Shown one piece after another: positions 22,601-34,340 of a stretch of 64,000 nucleotides of DNA. This stretch comes from Sabethes cyaneus (Eukaryota > Arthropoda > Insecta > Diptera > Culicidae): NCBI RefSeq assembly GCF_943734655.1, contig NC_071354.1:40572744-40636743 (forward strand). Direction: 5' to 3'. The translations under genes were made by a program, and so were the position numbers. Within the stretch, counting starts at the first letter, position 1; each line of letters starts with the position of its first letter. The notes beneath the pieces were generated by a model. It did no database searches and was not told the origin of the DNA. It saw nothing but the letters and a program-made list of their open reading frames with translations.

Positions 22601-24175
22601 CCTTTCCCCCTTGGAAATTGGCTTGAAAAATCGGGGGGCAACAAAATAATTTGTAGGATATGACTTAATTTTTTTTAATAAAATCAATTGTCTGTGGGCT
22701 CTACAACGTGAAAAACTTGAAAAATGAGTGTACGAGTTGAGTTAACGCTTCTAGCATGAAATACAAATGGAAATTCAAACAGCGGAATTTCCGAAAATCG
22801 GTAAAAAATAAAAATGCCTAAAATCCATTTTTTTTGCTCGATTAAAAAATTCTCTTTGTTTTTTTTCGCCCCTCCACCCCCCCCCCCCTAACTTCAGTGG
22901 CCCAACACCGGAGGGACAAAAACCGGAGGGACAAAAACGAAACAATTAATTATCTGTATCAAGGTTTACAATTCCCATATAATAGTATATCTTCACTCGT
23001 TTTTCTTTTTTTCTGTCCCGTGTTTTCTGTTTTATTGTTATGTTTTTTTTCATTTGATGCATGATTTTTTATATTTTCAGTCGTGTTGTCTTTCATTCAT
23101 TTTACTTTCCTATGTTTCGTCTATTCCTTTCTCTTTTCCCTTTTTCACTTCCAGTTTTCGTCTGCAACTGCACCGTTTTCCCTTTTTAGATGCATCGTTT
23201 TTTCTTCCCTTCTGCCACATCTATTCTGTTTTTGAATTCAGTTCTGTCCCATTTTTCCATCGCACTCCTGTTTTGTCCCTTTCTTTCTCTTTTGATATCC
23301 CGTTTGACTGCCGTGTTCTGTTTTCCTTATTTCTTCTATCAAGATTTCTCTCTCTCTCCCTCTCGTCTCGTCTCTGGTCCCTTGTTTGCCCTTCCTTGTC
23401 TCTTTTTCCCTCGTTTTCTTCCCCGTTTTCCCACCGTTATTGTCACGGTTTTTTACTTTTTCTGTCCCGGTGCTTCTATTTGTATCGTTTTACCATTTTT
23501 TTGCGCGCTGTTACCTCTGTATCTGTTTTTCCATTTCGTTGTTCGCCCTTTACCCTGAATTTTCTGATCCACCTCTCCTCTTCTCTTCTTTTTTCTTCCA
23601 TTGTCAGGCCCCGTTTTTCTTCTTTACCAGTCTCTTTGTTGATGTCCAGTTTTCCTTTTTTTATTTCACTTTTCATTTCATCCCGTTTGTCTTTTGTTTT
23701 CATTTTTTTCTCCGTTTTTCTCTTTTTCTATTCTCGTTTCTGAGTTTTCCTGCTCTCGTCAGGCCATTACAAATATTTTAAAAAGTTTTTGCCCTTCCGA
23801 TGTTGGCCAACTGAAGGGGGGCGCGAAAAAACATAGAGATTTGTTTAATCGAGCAAAAAAACAGCATTTTTAGCATTTTTACTTCAAGTTTAAACGTGAA
23901 AACTGAATCAATTCTTGCTTTTTATATATTCGTTATTATTTTCTATGCAAAAAATACGAAAAGAAAGTCAAAATCGAACGAAAATTTTTTTTGCCGATTT
24001 TCGGAAATTCCGTTGTTCGAAATTTCCATTTCTGTTCCGTGTTAGAAGCGTAATACTCATTTTTTGAGTTTTTTAGGCTGTAGAGCCTATAGACAAATGA
24101 TTTTATAAAAAAAATTGACTTATATCTAACGAATTATTTTTTTGCCCACCGATTTTTCATGCCAATTTCAAACAG
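22600..24175. mobile_element. Fold-back element enclosing a polypyrimidine core
   Basis: The left arm (about 22610-22915) and right arm (about 23800-24172) are inverted and share blocks such as 'ttgaaaaatcgg', 'atttccgaaaatcgg' and the segment about a 'tctacaacgtg' phrase. The core, 22985-23760, is almost all C and T on the plus strand with loosely repeated 'tttttctgtccc' or 'ccgttttc' units. A related core and arm occur at 60.4-61.5 kb, so this is a family. Plus-strand frames of up to 229 codons are a product of pyrimidine bias. Confidence 0.75.
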
Positions 24176-24490
24176 GGCGGGTAAAAGAAACTGTAATAAT
24201 AATTTGCAATGGCCTAATTGCTCTTTTTCTGTTTTTCATATCTATTCCGTGTTTTTTGCTTTTTGTTCCGTTTTATCTCCATTTCTGTCAAGTGTATCCT
24301 CATTTTCTTTCTAGTTTTACTCGTTTTCTTTATCGTTTTTCCTCATTTTCTCCCATTTCTTTTGTTTTCTCTTCCCTTCTCTCTCTTGTTCTGTCTAATC
24401 TCCTCTTGTTTTGCTTCGTTTCCTCTTTTTTCTGCCGTTTTCTTCTTTTGCTCTTTTTATTTCTTGCATATTTTCTATCGGTCCATCAGT
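24176..24490. repeat. Polypyrimidine degenerate repeat
   Basis: Loosely repeated 'ttttctcc'/'cgttttc' units continue outside the fold-back arm on the same strand. Long open frames here are composition artefacts. Confidence 0.7.
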
Positions 24491-24659
24491 AATCCCTCTG
24501 TGAATATGCTTGGAAAATCTAGGGAATTCATAAGAAACTGTAAAGGAGTAGTGAGTTCGAATTCGAAAAGCTCCGATTACAGCTTGGTTCTATCCATGGA
24601 TGCTCCAGCTTCAAAAATAAGGAGCGGTACACAAATTCTTAAGCATTGCTTCAATGACC

Positions 24660-25730
24660 GTACCCAACGCCGTAGCGTGCAGTTGGCGAGATTGACCCCC
24701 GCCAAGGTCGCTAGCTCTAGGGGCGCCAAAAACGGCTTGAGCTTCAGTAAAGCACTCTCGAGTGTAGCGAAGTACTCGATATAGGGTCCAGGTCCAGGTT
24801 CAAAATATGGTCCTAGATCTGATCAAAAATGTAAACTAAAATCGGATAAAAAAAATGTACTCTGTATTCAGGTTCAGACTCAAAATCTGGTCTTGGTCAA
24901 TATGTGGTTCAAAACCAGATCCAAAATCTGACCAAAAATGTGGTCCAAAATATTATCCAAAACCAGATCCAAAATTGATAAAAATGTGGCCCAAATTCTG
25001 GCCCAGAATCTGATGGAGGTCCAACATTTGCTTCAGGTCCAGTAACGGGTCCAAAATACGGCCAAAATCTAATTGAAAAATCTGGTTCAGAGTCTAATTC
25101 AAATCTGTTCCAAAATTTAAATTTAATACAAAGGCTCAGGTCTATAATCTGGTTCAAAATCTAACCCAAAATCTGGTTGGTTGTTTAAAATCCAATCAAA
25201 AATGTGTCTCAAGATCTGGTTTATATTCCGGTCCGGTTCCAGTTTGATTAAAAATGTGTTCCGAACTCGGGGTAAGGCCCACAACCTGGTTCAGGTCTAT
25301 AATCTGGCCCAAAATTTGATAACAAAATGGTCCAAAATATTATCCAAAATCTGGTCCAAATGTGATGAAAATATGATCTAAAATTTGGTCCAGAATCTGA
25401 AGCAGATTCAGAATCTGGTCCAGCCAGACAAAGTCTATAATCTGGGCTCAAAATCTAATCCAAAGCCTAATTCAAAACCTGGTCAAAAATTCGATCAAAA
25501 ATGTAGTTCTCCAAATCTGTTACAATATTTGAAACAAAATCTGATAAAAAATGTGGTGCAGAATTTAGCGCAGGTTCAGAATCCTGTTGATCTTCTTTCA
25601 AATTTTCAATCTTATCATAACAAAGTTGGAAGAAACACGGATTTAAGAAGCGAGGGAGTGCCAAATTGGATCTTCGCCAAGGGCGCCCGCCATAATGTCA
25701 CGCTACGGTTCTTACCCTACGTTACCTAGG
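24660..25730. mobile_element. Candidate inverted-repeat element around a minisatellite
   Basis: Left 'gccgtagcgtg' (24669-24679) followed by ggcg and 'ggggcgcc' faces right 'gggcgcccgccataatgtca' followed by cgctacgg (25681-25708). These could be diverged termini of one element whose interior is the GGTCCAAAATCTG minisatellite. The ends are imperfect and no target duplication is certain. Confidence 0.4.
24784..25610. repeat. Degenerate minisatellite, about 12-18 bp unit
   Basis: Drifting units around 'ggtccaaaatctgatcaaaa' and 'ggttcagaatctgg' fill this interval. The unit length varies and no long-range order is visible by eye. Frames on both strands are translations of the repeat. Confidence 0.9.
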
Positions 25731-26100
25731 TTCGCGCTTTCCCTTTCACGCCTATTTCCCGTTATGTTTGGAACTCTATCAACAGCTTTGTTTCATTACT
25801 TTATTCTAGCGTCCCCTAAATTAATTGTAAAAAACTACCATTATATAAGTTTAAATATATGCCTGACTTCATTGAAGGTCAAGACAAAAACACGAGGTTA
25901 GTCATAAGAAACTGTTTGCTCGTGCAGCGTACTGTTTGCTCCATAAGATGTGAATTTTTCAATTAGAAAAGTATTAGCCTAAACCGAGTTTTTCGACCTC
26001 AGGAACAACAGAAAATGCTATCATGAAGATATTGTCATCAAAAGAATTGACAAACAGGAAAAAAATATCTCAAAAATTTTTTATGTTAGCATAAACAAAA
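25731..26100. other. Unassigned sequence
   Basis: No gene or repeat recognised. Confidence 0.5.
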
Positions 26101-26106
26101 GCATAA

Positions 26107-26309
26107 GACACTCTCCAGCGTTACGGGACACCATCCCTTTCTATGCAAATCAGTTCCTGTTTCGTCAAACCCCTGGAATTCTGGTGGAAAATAAAGTGCA
26201 CTTCAATCAATTATTTTACAAGGTAATTGCCAAAAAAATTGATGAAACATCAAGCATTTCACACAGTAAAAATGGGTGCTAATTGTGTCCCGTAACGCTG
26301 GAATGTGTC
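26107..26309. mobile_element. 203-bp MITE with 25-bp termini
   Basis: The left terminus GACACTCTCCAGCGTTACGG (26107-26126, continuing to 26131) and the right terminus (26285-26309) are inverted copies matching at 23 of 25 positions. ATAA on both sides (26103-26106 and 26310-26313) is a possible target duplication. No coding capacity. Confidence 0.85.
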
Positions 26310-26344
26310 ATAAGCACAATTTTATGACTTTTCTTTGGAGTATT

Positions 26345-26720
26345 CCACCACCACTTAACGTAAAATTGTACTTGAAATTTTAAATGAACATAAATTGGTG
26401 AAACCGGATTTGAAAACCGTCTTGGAGATGAACTTGAAAGCCTTTAGAATTGGACACGAAATCGGACTTGAAATTTTACTTGAAAGTCAAAATTTGACTT
26501 GCCAATGGATATGAAGTTATATTCGAAATTGAATATAAATAGAATTAACATTGCACTTGAAATTGTATTTGGAATTAAACTTAAAACTAGAGTTAAAATT
26601 TGACCTAAAATCAGTGTTGAAATTGGGCTTGAAATTAGAATTGAATTTGAACTTCAAATTAAGCTTAAATTAGACTTGAAACTAAACTTGAAATTAATTT
26701 TGTAACTGGACTAGACTGGA
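26345..26720. repeat. Degenerate TTGAAATT minisatellite
   Basis: About 30 drifting units of roughly 12-13 bp around 'acttgaaatt'. The same motif occurs at 17.3-17.4 kb. Confidence 0.85.
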
Positions 26721-27235
26721 ATTATTTTTACGCAATCAATTTACTTGTCACGAACATAGTAGCAAATTGAATTAAAACTGCTGATATCTGGGTTACAGAT
26801 ATTATTTGGTTTATGTTAATTTTTTAAAAGAAGAAGTACTCCAGCCCCCCAACCCGGTGTTAGTGTTTATACATTTGCTCTAACATTTGAATTAAAAGAA
26901 TGGTCCATTCGGCAAAATACAAAAGGAACTCGACGTCATAGGCTTTTTGACGGCCAGACTATCGTCGACATTCAGTATATAAGCACAAGTTAATTTTAAA
27001 CCACGAGCAAGATTGGGCACTCAGCAAGATTGAATAAACCAATAGCAAAAGCTGGAACTTTTTCATAAGAAGAGAGAATCAAAAGAACTTTCGCTGGTCA
27101 TAAAAATTTGTTCTGAAGTTTTTATTGTATTTTTTGTACAAACGTTCAGTTTGTCTCCCTTAATTGGTATATCTATTCCCTTTGAATAGCAAAAGTGTAT
27201 TCACTTTCAAAACAAAACTATTAAACCCTTGCTAG
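26721..27235. other. Unassigned sequence
   Basis: AT-rich with no supported gene. Confidence 0.5.
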
Positions 27236-28790
27236 ATGGAATGCCCCGTGGTTGCGCAAGCAGTAGCAATTGAAGTCCGCTGTTGCAATTGCTTTTCATT
27301 GAATAGTCTGCCATCCAAAGCCATTGTGCCTGCTAAACGACGTCGAACATTTGAGTAGAATGTCATCCTGTGGCCAGGCCCAGTAGGGGTACAGAGAAAC
27401 TAACTTCCTTTTAGACTGCATGCCGGCAAGCGTTTTGTCTACCGATGGGACAAAACTCGGCTATGCGTCGATATGACGCGGATTAAAATATAAAATATAT
27501 GCAGCGCATCGGAATGACGTTCACCGACGACGGCTAGAGCGGTGCTGATCCTTCCGTCGTGTGCACCTTGCCTGGTCCTTTTTTGCCCATTGTCGGTCTC
27601 GTCCTCGTCACTGGAATAAAGCGAAGTCGCACCGTTCCAAATCGAGTCGCATGCCACACACATTCGACATACCTACTGTTTATATGTCAAATAAATCGAA
27701 GGGGACCGGCCGGCGTAGTGTAATAAAAAAGGACTGTATTGTCGCGTGCATTCTGTTCACGGGAAATCCTTTTCGGGTCGTTGATGTGGTGATGTACAGC
27801 GTTGCCAAAATACGCCCGGTCAATTTAAAATTAGAGGATGATGATGATCGTGATAGAGAACCGTTCAATTGAGCAGTAAATGATAGAAACTGTCTTTTGT
27901 TCTCTAGTGCAGCGATTAGCCTACAACAGCATGGAATTGTTGGATGCTGCAGAGATTAAAAGTAGTTAATACCTCAATCCACAGCAAATCTGGTGCCTCT
28001 TCCATCATAGAAATATCAATCGAAAGTAAATAATGATTGTGTACACCGGGCAGGACTCACAGGGGGCGCACCGATAGGAATCCATTTATAGTCCGCAGGA
28101 CAGATGTTTTCATTCACCGATTTGATCCAAAATGCATGTACACAAAGAGAATGAATACCTTTTTTTTGCGACCGAACCGATGCAACGGCATTGACGGTAA
28201 GCGCGGAGCGCCGAAAAAGGAAACTGATCAGCAGTGTTTATAGAGTCAAAAACACACTCCTCTGCAACTCTGATGAAGGAGACCGTACCGATCGGGGTAC
28301 CGTACGTACCGGTGAACCAGAGAGACAGAGACTGCGGATGACAAATGTACTCGGGCCGGAGGATGCATTCTGTCAAGCAGGCGATCCTTATGGGACGCGA
28401 GCGAGCGGTGCTTTCAGCTGCTGGCAGCAGGAATGAAATACAAAATAAAAAAGCGAAGCACTACGCGGTTCAAAATCGGGCTTCCCTTAGGTGTGTGCGG
28501 TAAATGAATGGTGCAAAAATGCGGCCAACAGCCCGAACTGGGTCGGGCGGTTTGAAAGGCGGTACGGTTCCTAGATAGGTAAATAAATAAATTTCGGTAT
28601 GACTGGTGCGCAATTCCCTTTGGCACGGGGAAATGCCGAAAAAGGCATAATAAATCATGGTGTAAAGGGAGGTAAATAGTATTATTTTGAGCGGTGTTCG
28701 TATCTTGCTTTTCTAAATATCTTTATAGTTCGAGTCAATATTTGTTCTACGAACAATGGACCGGAGCAGCCTTGGTGGCGGAACCAGAAC
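27236..28790. other. GC-richer single-copy-looking island
   Basis: Composition and complexity differ from the surrounding repeats, and open frames of 60-103 codons lie on both strands. None resembles a known protein, and the longest plus frame (27561-27872) ends in an acidic run (DDDDRDRE) from a 'gatgatgat' tract. No splice-site pair is convincing. Candidate promoter, UTR or enhancer sequence of a gene outside the window. Confidence 0.3.
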
Positions 28791-29045
28791 TGTAACGAAC
28801 GAACCAAACAAAAAAGGTTTCAAAGGAAGGGCATATTGATGGAAATATTTAGAATCAGATTGATTTGCTACAAACGGTCTAAAACCTGCTTGCATTGGTA
28901 AAACGAAATATCTGAAATTCAGCTAAAATATCTTCTAAACCTAATTTTGAAGAAACCCTAGGATGACATGAAAAATACACATATTTTATGTTTGAATTTT
29001 ACGCAGAGAACGTGTATCTGCGTTGGTAAGATAAATATATGAATA
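28791..29045. other. Unassigned spacer
   Basis: Nothing supported. Confidence 0.4.
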
Positions 29046-29049
29046 TTAT

Positions 29050-29190
29050 TTAAGTGACAGGGCAGAAGATGTGTAAATATGGTCACAGAATGTCGTCACC
29101 GCTGAATGTTCGTCAAGTCGTATCGCAAGGAAGTGTGCTGGGATCACTTCTATTCAGTATATACATAAATTATCCTTATCCTACTAATTC
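29050..29190 (+). pseudogene. Jockey/I-like LINE reverse transcriptase fragment
   Basis: The frame reads SSPLNVRQVVSQGSVLGSLL, then FSIYINY. In intact non-LTR reverse transcriptases of the Jockey group this is the conserved SSGVPQGSVLGPLLF..YIND block that lies just before the YADD catalytic box. Here P is replaced by S (VSQGS) and G-P by G-S, and the fragment is cut off before the catalytic box by a SINE-like segment. It is an isolated dead fragment. Confidence 0.8.
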
Positions 29191-29285
29191 TAGCAGCACC
29201 GCTCAGCCTAGATTCGAACATACGACGACTGGCTTGTGAGACCAGCATCGGACCTCGAAGCTAACTGGGCGACATATGATTAGTA
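29190..29285 (-). repeat. tRNA-derived SINE head, minus strand
   Basis: On the minus strand an A-box-like tagcttcgagg (29252-29262), an anticodon-stem-like ctggtctcacaagccag (29227-29243) and a B-box gttcgaatct (29213-29222) are spaced as in a tRNA. There is no good acceptor stem, and the sequence joins directly to the LINE fragment, so this is a SINE or pseudo-tRNA. Confidence 0.6.
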
Positions 29286-31650
29286 CCGTGAACGTACCAT
29301 ATGCTGCTCAGTTAAGACATTTTTATGATTCTTCTGTTATTATTAGCATTCAAGATTTAAATTAACAACGTTGATGACAGCAACGTGTAGTGCTACGGTC
29401 TATAATATCTGGTAAAAAGAATATGGTTATTTAAAGTCGCGTATCAACAATCGCGTAAATTTTTCATTTTGTAAACTTATCCACGGTGCCTAATTCTGCG
29501 TACTTTCTTGCCTATATTCCTAATTTTGCGCACCTATTAAGTAACAATCAATCCTTATTTCATGTTGTTTATGTCTTTATACGCTGAAAGCACACCAAAA
29601 ATCCGCGGGCGAATTGATTCGGGGTTTCTGCATTCTGATCATCACACTTTCTTTCTAATTATGCTGGGCAATTCGATCATTGAAAAGAATTTCGATCATA
29701 AATTTGTTAATTTTCTAGAAAGAGAATCTTAGCGTTGCACAGTGGTCCAATCAGCGAAATACGTGATCGTGTGATATTGCGCCAAAACGTGAAGTTTTTC
29801 GCATATAGTGTCTTTAGGAACATTTCTTGGTATAACAAGCCCCTTCTTGTGGGAGAAATCTTTGGGTGATTAATTCCCTTAAAAGTGAGATAAGAAATTT
29901 ATTTTCTCGTACATTCGAGATACAGGTTTGGTACTTTAGGCAAAGTTGTAGTAAATATCAATACAAACAACTTTGTCAAAAACACTATACTTGTATCTCT
30001 TCATGGAAATTATCTATGAAGCGTTATTCGTGGACAAACCCTTGAAAACAGTTTTTAAACCCTGAGTTATTCTGGTCAACTTTTACGTGTTCATAGTGTT
30101 CTAGAAAGTTGTTTATCTTGCAAAAATCAACATTTTTGTAGAACATTACTATAAGTAATTTTCTGCAGTTTCGGAGATTTTGAGCATTTTTGATGAAAAA
30201 TAGTACTACTTTGAGCTTAAATATTTCCCAAGGTGGCAAATGGTGGCAGACCAAACAACTTCTACTTAAAAGTACAACAGTGGTCCTTCATAATCGGAAT
30301 AAGCATTAAAAACGGAAGTCTTTCCAATAAACGGAGGGAATGGTAGACAAAGTATTCAAATCAAATGTGTTTCATAGTATCATAGATTGGAATAAGACGT
30401 GAAGGGGAAATAGCGGAACATTAGATGAAGCAAAGTCATTGAAGCAACACTTACTAGGTTTGCAATTCATTTCGTTTTACCAAGCTATGTGATCCGCGCG
30501 TTACAACAGTTTAGTGTGCCACGATCGCTGGTGGAATTGCGTTATTTTTACACACGAATTGTGTTTCGCCCACGTCTATTGTAGTCAACTACCGAATGAG
30601 AAGTTTAGATAGTTTTATACCCGCAACGGAGATTTCCGTGATTCGCACCTCCCATTTCATTAGAGGTCACCATCTTTTTGTCTCTCAGCCACTTGTACAT
30701 CTGTTTTCGATAAGATTGAAAATCTCAGGCGAGCGATTGTGAAAAGCATAGCATCCAAATCTTACTCCACTGACGCAAGCCTACGACAAACAACAGCTGG
30801 TACTGTGTGCATACATTCTGCTACCTACACACTCGCGAGTATACAGCCTCCTAGCAACTTTCTGCACAGCCCTCCCGCGAAACCAAAGCCCCCTTTTTTC
30901 ACCCCCTTTTTTCAACACCCTGTGCTGATTCACTTATGTCTAGAAACGTGTACGCCTAGTATTCTTTCAAGCGCAATCAACCGATTTTAATTCTGCTTGC
31001 ATCTTTCTAAGATACTAACATTTGAAAACGGCCTATTTTTTACACAAAATTCAATATAAATGTAGAAGTAAAGTAGATAGCCAGTTCCCTTTTTCACCAA
31101 AACTTGTGTCTTATTGAGCCTCAAAAGTCATCTATAGAAGTGTTTTGCGAGAAATGCAAAATAAAAAAAGTTATGGAGAAAAATTGTAAAATAGCAGACC
31201 CTAAACCTAGCTTGATTCAGGAAAAACGCCCTAATATGGAAACGGTTCGAGATAGAGAAATTCCGTTTTCTGCAATATTACTCAAAATACTTTAAGCTAT
31301 AAAATTGCTGAAGTGAATATCGCTCTGTCTTGTTTCGTTTTGAAGATAATTTCTGGATCTTGGTTAATTTAAGGGTCACCCTGAAATAGCTCATGCCAAA
31401 AAAGCGGCATCCTAAATCAAGATTTTTTTACTAACACGTAAATAGTCTAAAATCAACGACTACTGAGTAAACAATTTATTCCACCTAATTTGGCTTTCTG
31501 GTCCACACTCCACAGTGCTGGGTAGGAGGCAACCCCCCCGCAGAAATCACCACTGTCTAGGTTTATTTGTTTTCCTAGGTCTAGTGACCTCTATTACTTT
31601 TCTTCAGTTGAGTCGGAACGAGCGACAGCGAGTAAGGAGAGATCACCCCT
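29286..31650. other. Unassigned sequence
   Basis: Mostly AT-rich. No coding exon, RNA gene or clear element ends recognised. A 'ccccctttttt' patch lies near 30890-30910. Confidence 0.45.
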
Positions 31651-31653
31651 GCG

Positions 31654-31735
31654 AAACGGTACTTTCCACAAAAAAGTTTTCCGCAAAATGGTATATTCCG
31701 CTTAAGGTTTTTCGCGAAATGGTATTCGGCGAAAT
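31654..31735. repeat. Short degenerate tandem repeat
   Basis: Four to five drifting units like 'gcgaaatggtattc' (for example 31686-31694 and 31714-31727). Confidence 0.6.
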
Positions 31736-32016
31736 CCCAGGTAACCAATAAGCATTATCATAAGCAGCAAATCAGAATATCTGGCATTTTATACTGCACG
31801 TTGTTGTATAGTAGCTTTTTGACTGCATAGGTGTAAATTGGCATCAAATATTCTATTCAAATTCTTCGTGTCGGTAATTAGTTGCAAATTAGCATTGTCA
31901 GCACTATAAGATGATTAGTAGTAAAGCAAAATAGCATTTGAGTAACATTTAAGGCGACTTAAATGCTTATTGCGTAGCATTTGAATAGCATTGGTGATGC
32001 TTATTGGTTACCTGGG
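31736..32016. mobile_element. Complete 281-bp MITE
   Basis: CCCAGGTAACCAATAAGCAT at 31736 and its complement ending at 32016 are matching inverted termini. The interior also folds (tagcatttga, gcttatt). It shares sequence with the broken copy at 5471-6620. AT flanks on both sides extend the inverted repeat. It carries no gene. Confidence 0.9.
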
Positions 32017-33060
32017 ATGTTTTCATGGTTACGTAACTGCTAAAGTGAATCATCTAAGGTTGAACTGAATATGAATATATGAATATATGGTACTACCCCC
32101 TGCCTGAGCAGAACATCCGTTCATAGCGATGAGCCTATCATGTCAAAAAGAGTTGAACATATTCAACGATTGGTCATGCTTCCCAACTCTTGTATGAAGG
32201 GCCAAAAGGGAATTGGTCGATAAGCAACATCACTTACACGTACCAGGGATTTAGAGAATCTCCTTTCAAGGGCTAAGTCACCTGAGTCAATCGTTAAATA
32301 AACCGTCTTAATGCAGAATGACTCCAGCAGGTGGGGAGAAGAGCCCGCTCATTATCCACGATGTGTTGTTAATCGGGCCAAGATTAACCCTAGAAAGTTG
32401 ACTGTTTCACTCTCCCTAGGCCCACCGCTACAAACAAGTGCTCTGATGGTCCCTCCCTCTTCCCGATTCTAGATAATTTATAAAATGTGGTGTATATGGG
32501 TAAAAATAGAACAATCTCACCAGCAGTCCTTCGAATGGAATAGAGTTGCGTCCTTTTAGTTTCCATAAATGCTTCTAATAATTAATTTAATTTGTCTTCT
32601 GGTGTCCAATATCCATGTGCAGTATTAACACTCGTATTGGCCAAAGCTTTCACTATAAAGCAGTAAATGCTTCATAAGCTAAAACGAAAAAAATAATTAA
32701 AATAACTTATATTATGCTTACCAGATCGTGTGGCTCCACCGTCTGCCCAAAACCTCGATTATGAGATCAGGCAGTCGGGAACCACACAGTATCGCACCTC
32801 CTAGCTTTACTACTCAATAGAGCATTACCGGGTATGGCCACGTGGAGGCGCTAGGTAGGGGCTTGGGATAGCTAGAGCTATATTGGACGCTCCTCATTTG
32901 CCTTCCCCATTTCATACCCTGAATCATCAAAGGTTGAACTCTTCAGAAACTTGCAATACTTTTGATTGTAACAAAGATCATCCTAGGTTAATGATTTATG
33001 TACAATACAGTTTAATTTGTAGCAATACGAAGTTTGTCGGGTCAGCTAGTATATTATATA
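32017..33060. other. Probable repeat-derived sequence, no gene seen
   Basis: The 32.1-32.5 kb part is moderately GC-rich and resembles untranslated sequence of a LINE, but I see no frame. The segment at 32.74-32.9 kb has an 'aacctcgattatgagatcag' phrase of unknown origin. Confidence 0.35.
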
Positions 33061-33065
33061 TTCAG

Positions 33066-33735
33066 ATGGTAAATGGTTGAATAATGCGCTCCAAAACCAC
33101 CATGAGGTTCCACAGCCTCTTATTCAGCAACTCATATCTCTACCTCATCGTGGTACCATCCGGGATACGTTCCTTAGTGGAAATCGGACAACCGGTGGAA
33201 ACTAGGGTCGTATGCGGACAGAGAAGGGGGCACTCATGCGAAGTGTAAACTCTCCGCCTGCAGGACGGTTCTCTTGACTCCCAGGAACCAAAGCAGAGGG
33301 TCGAAAGCCCCTGAAGGAGATGGTTGTAATAGCTGTTATCCGTGGCGATTATGTCAAAACTTGAGCCTGTGCAGTGCCAGGGCGCCCTCCACAGCAATTT
33401 GCCCTTGCTGCATCAAGCCGGTCGCGGATGCAGTGGACGATTTCTTACCGTGCAAGCTCTCTCTGCCGAAAAACAAAGAAACGAATGAGGTGGAGAGGAG
33501 AGTTGGGGAGGAACAGGACTTGAACGATGCGCTAGCTGAGGTCGATGTGAGTCGACAAACGAAGATGTGGCTCCAACTCTCTACGTACGGGTCGAGATTC
33601 ACTCTGCCTGATCTCTGACTGTGTGCTAGAGGGTGGGCTGGAACAAAAGGACAGCCGAAACAGTTAAGGCCAGTAGGATGGCTGTACAATCGCTCAAACA
33701 ATCTAAAAATGTATAACGTCGAGTATCCACCCCTG
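33066..33735 (+). mobile_element. 5' fragment of an R1-like LINE
   Basis: From ggtaaatggttgaataatgc (33066) on, the sequence parallels the start of the R1-like element at 46519 and following. It shares the stretch ending 'agggtcgtatgcggacagag' near 33204 and the 'gcgccctccacagcaa' stretch near 33380-33400 (46.5-47.1 kb equivalents). It lacks the MITE found in that second copy, so it gives the empty site. Beyond about 33430 the sequence diverges. Confidence 0.75.
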
Positions 33736-33748
33736 GGTTACTCAAGAG

Positions 33749-33973
33749 CAGCGATGCCAACCTTCCAGACATTAGTGCATGCATAAATTTGGGACCCCAT
33801 CATTTTCTTGGCAGTTTATTATTTTCTCAGTCTAATCTTTTGTATAACAAAAATAGTTAGTGGAGTACTTTAAGCTTAACCAACATTAGTAAAACCAGAA
33901 TTCACAGGAATTGAAATAATTGGTGAGTCCCAAATTTATGCATGCTCAAATGTCTGGAAGGTTGACATCGCTG
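33749..33973. mobile_element. hAT-type MITE, 225 bp, 8-bp target duplication
   Basis: Inverted termini begin CAGCGATGCCAACCTTCCAG (33749) and end with the complement at 33973; similarity extends about 45 bp. CTCAAGAG is present at 33741-33748 and again at 33974-33981, an exact 8-bp target duplication as made by hAT transposases. No coding sequence. Confidence 0.95.
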
Positions 33974-33981
33974 CTCAAGAG

Positions 33982-34340
33982 AGATCTCAGCTAGCTTACC
34001 GGTCTTGCGACAGGACATTGTCCGAGTAAATATCATCTTCGGAATCTCAGTTTCGTACAAGATGATATTAGACGTCGGAACACTTGCTCTGCAATCGTGG
34101 AGCACAAATAGTACGCAGACTGCAGTATCTCAAAAAGGGGAGATCTGGTTGGCGTCACCGATCAGGGTACTAGGTTCATAAACCTAGTCATTCCTGATTG
34201 GCACATGTCTCGCTCCAGCTAACAGCCTATCACTTCCTCAATAAGTGATAGGTAAGCTTGAAGCGTATAGTAAATATTAAAACGGGGCATACCACAATAG
34301 TTCAAAATAATGGACGCAGTGGTAAGAGTACCCAACAGAG
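33982..34340. other. Probable LINE-derived sequence with small hairpins
   Basis: Two compact hairpins occur: 'actaggttcataaacctagt' (34169-34188) and 'cctatcacttcctcaataagtgatagg' style arms (34226-34252). They look like UTR structure of a retroelement. No open frame. Confidence 0.4.

Noticed and set aside
23054..23781. Phe/Ser/Leu-rich membrane-protein-like frames up to 229 codons
   Set aside because: Hydrophobicity results from C/T-only sequence; same effect at 24142-24784 and 60430-61393.
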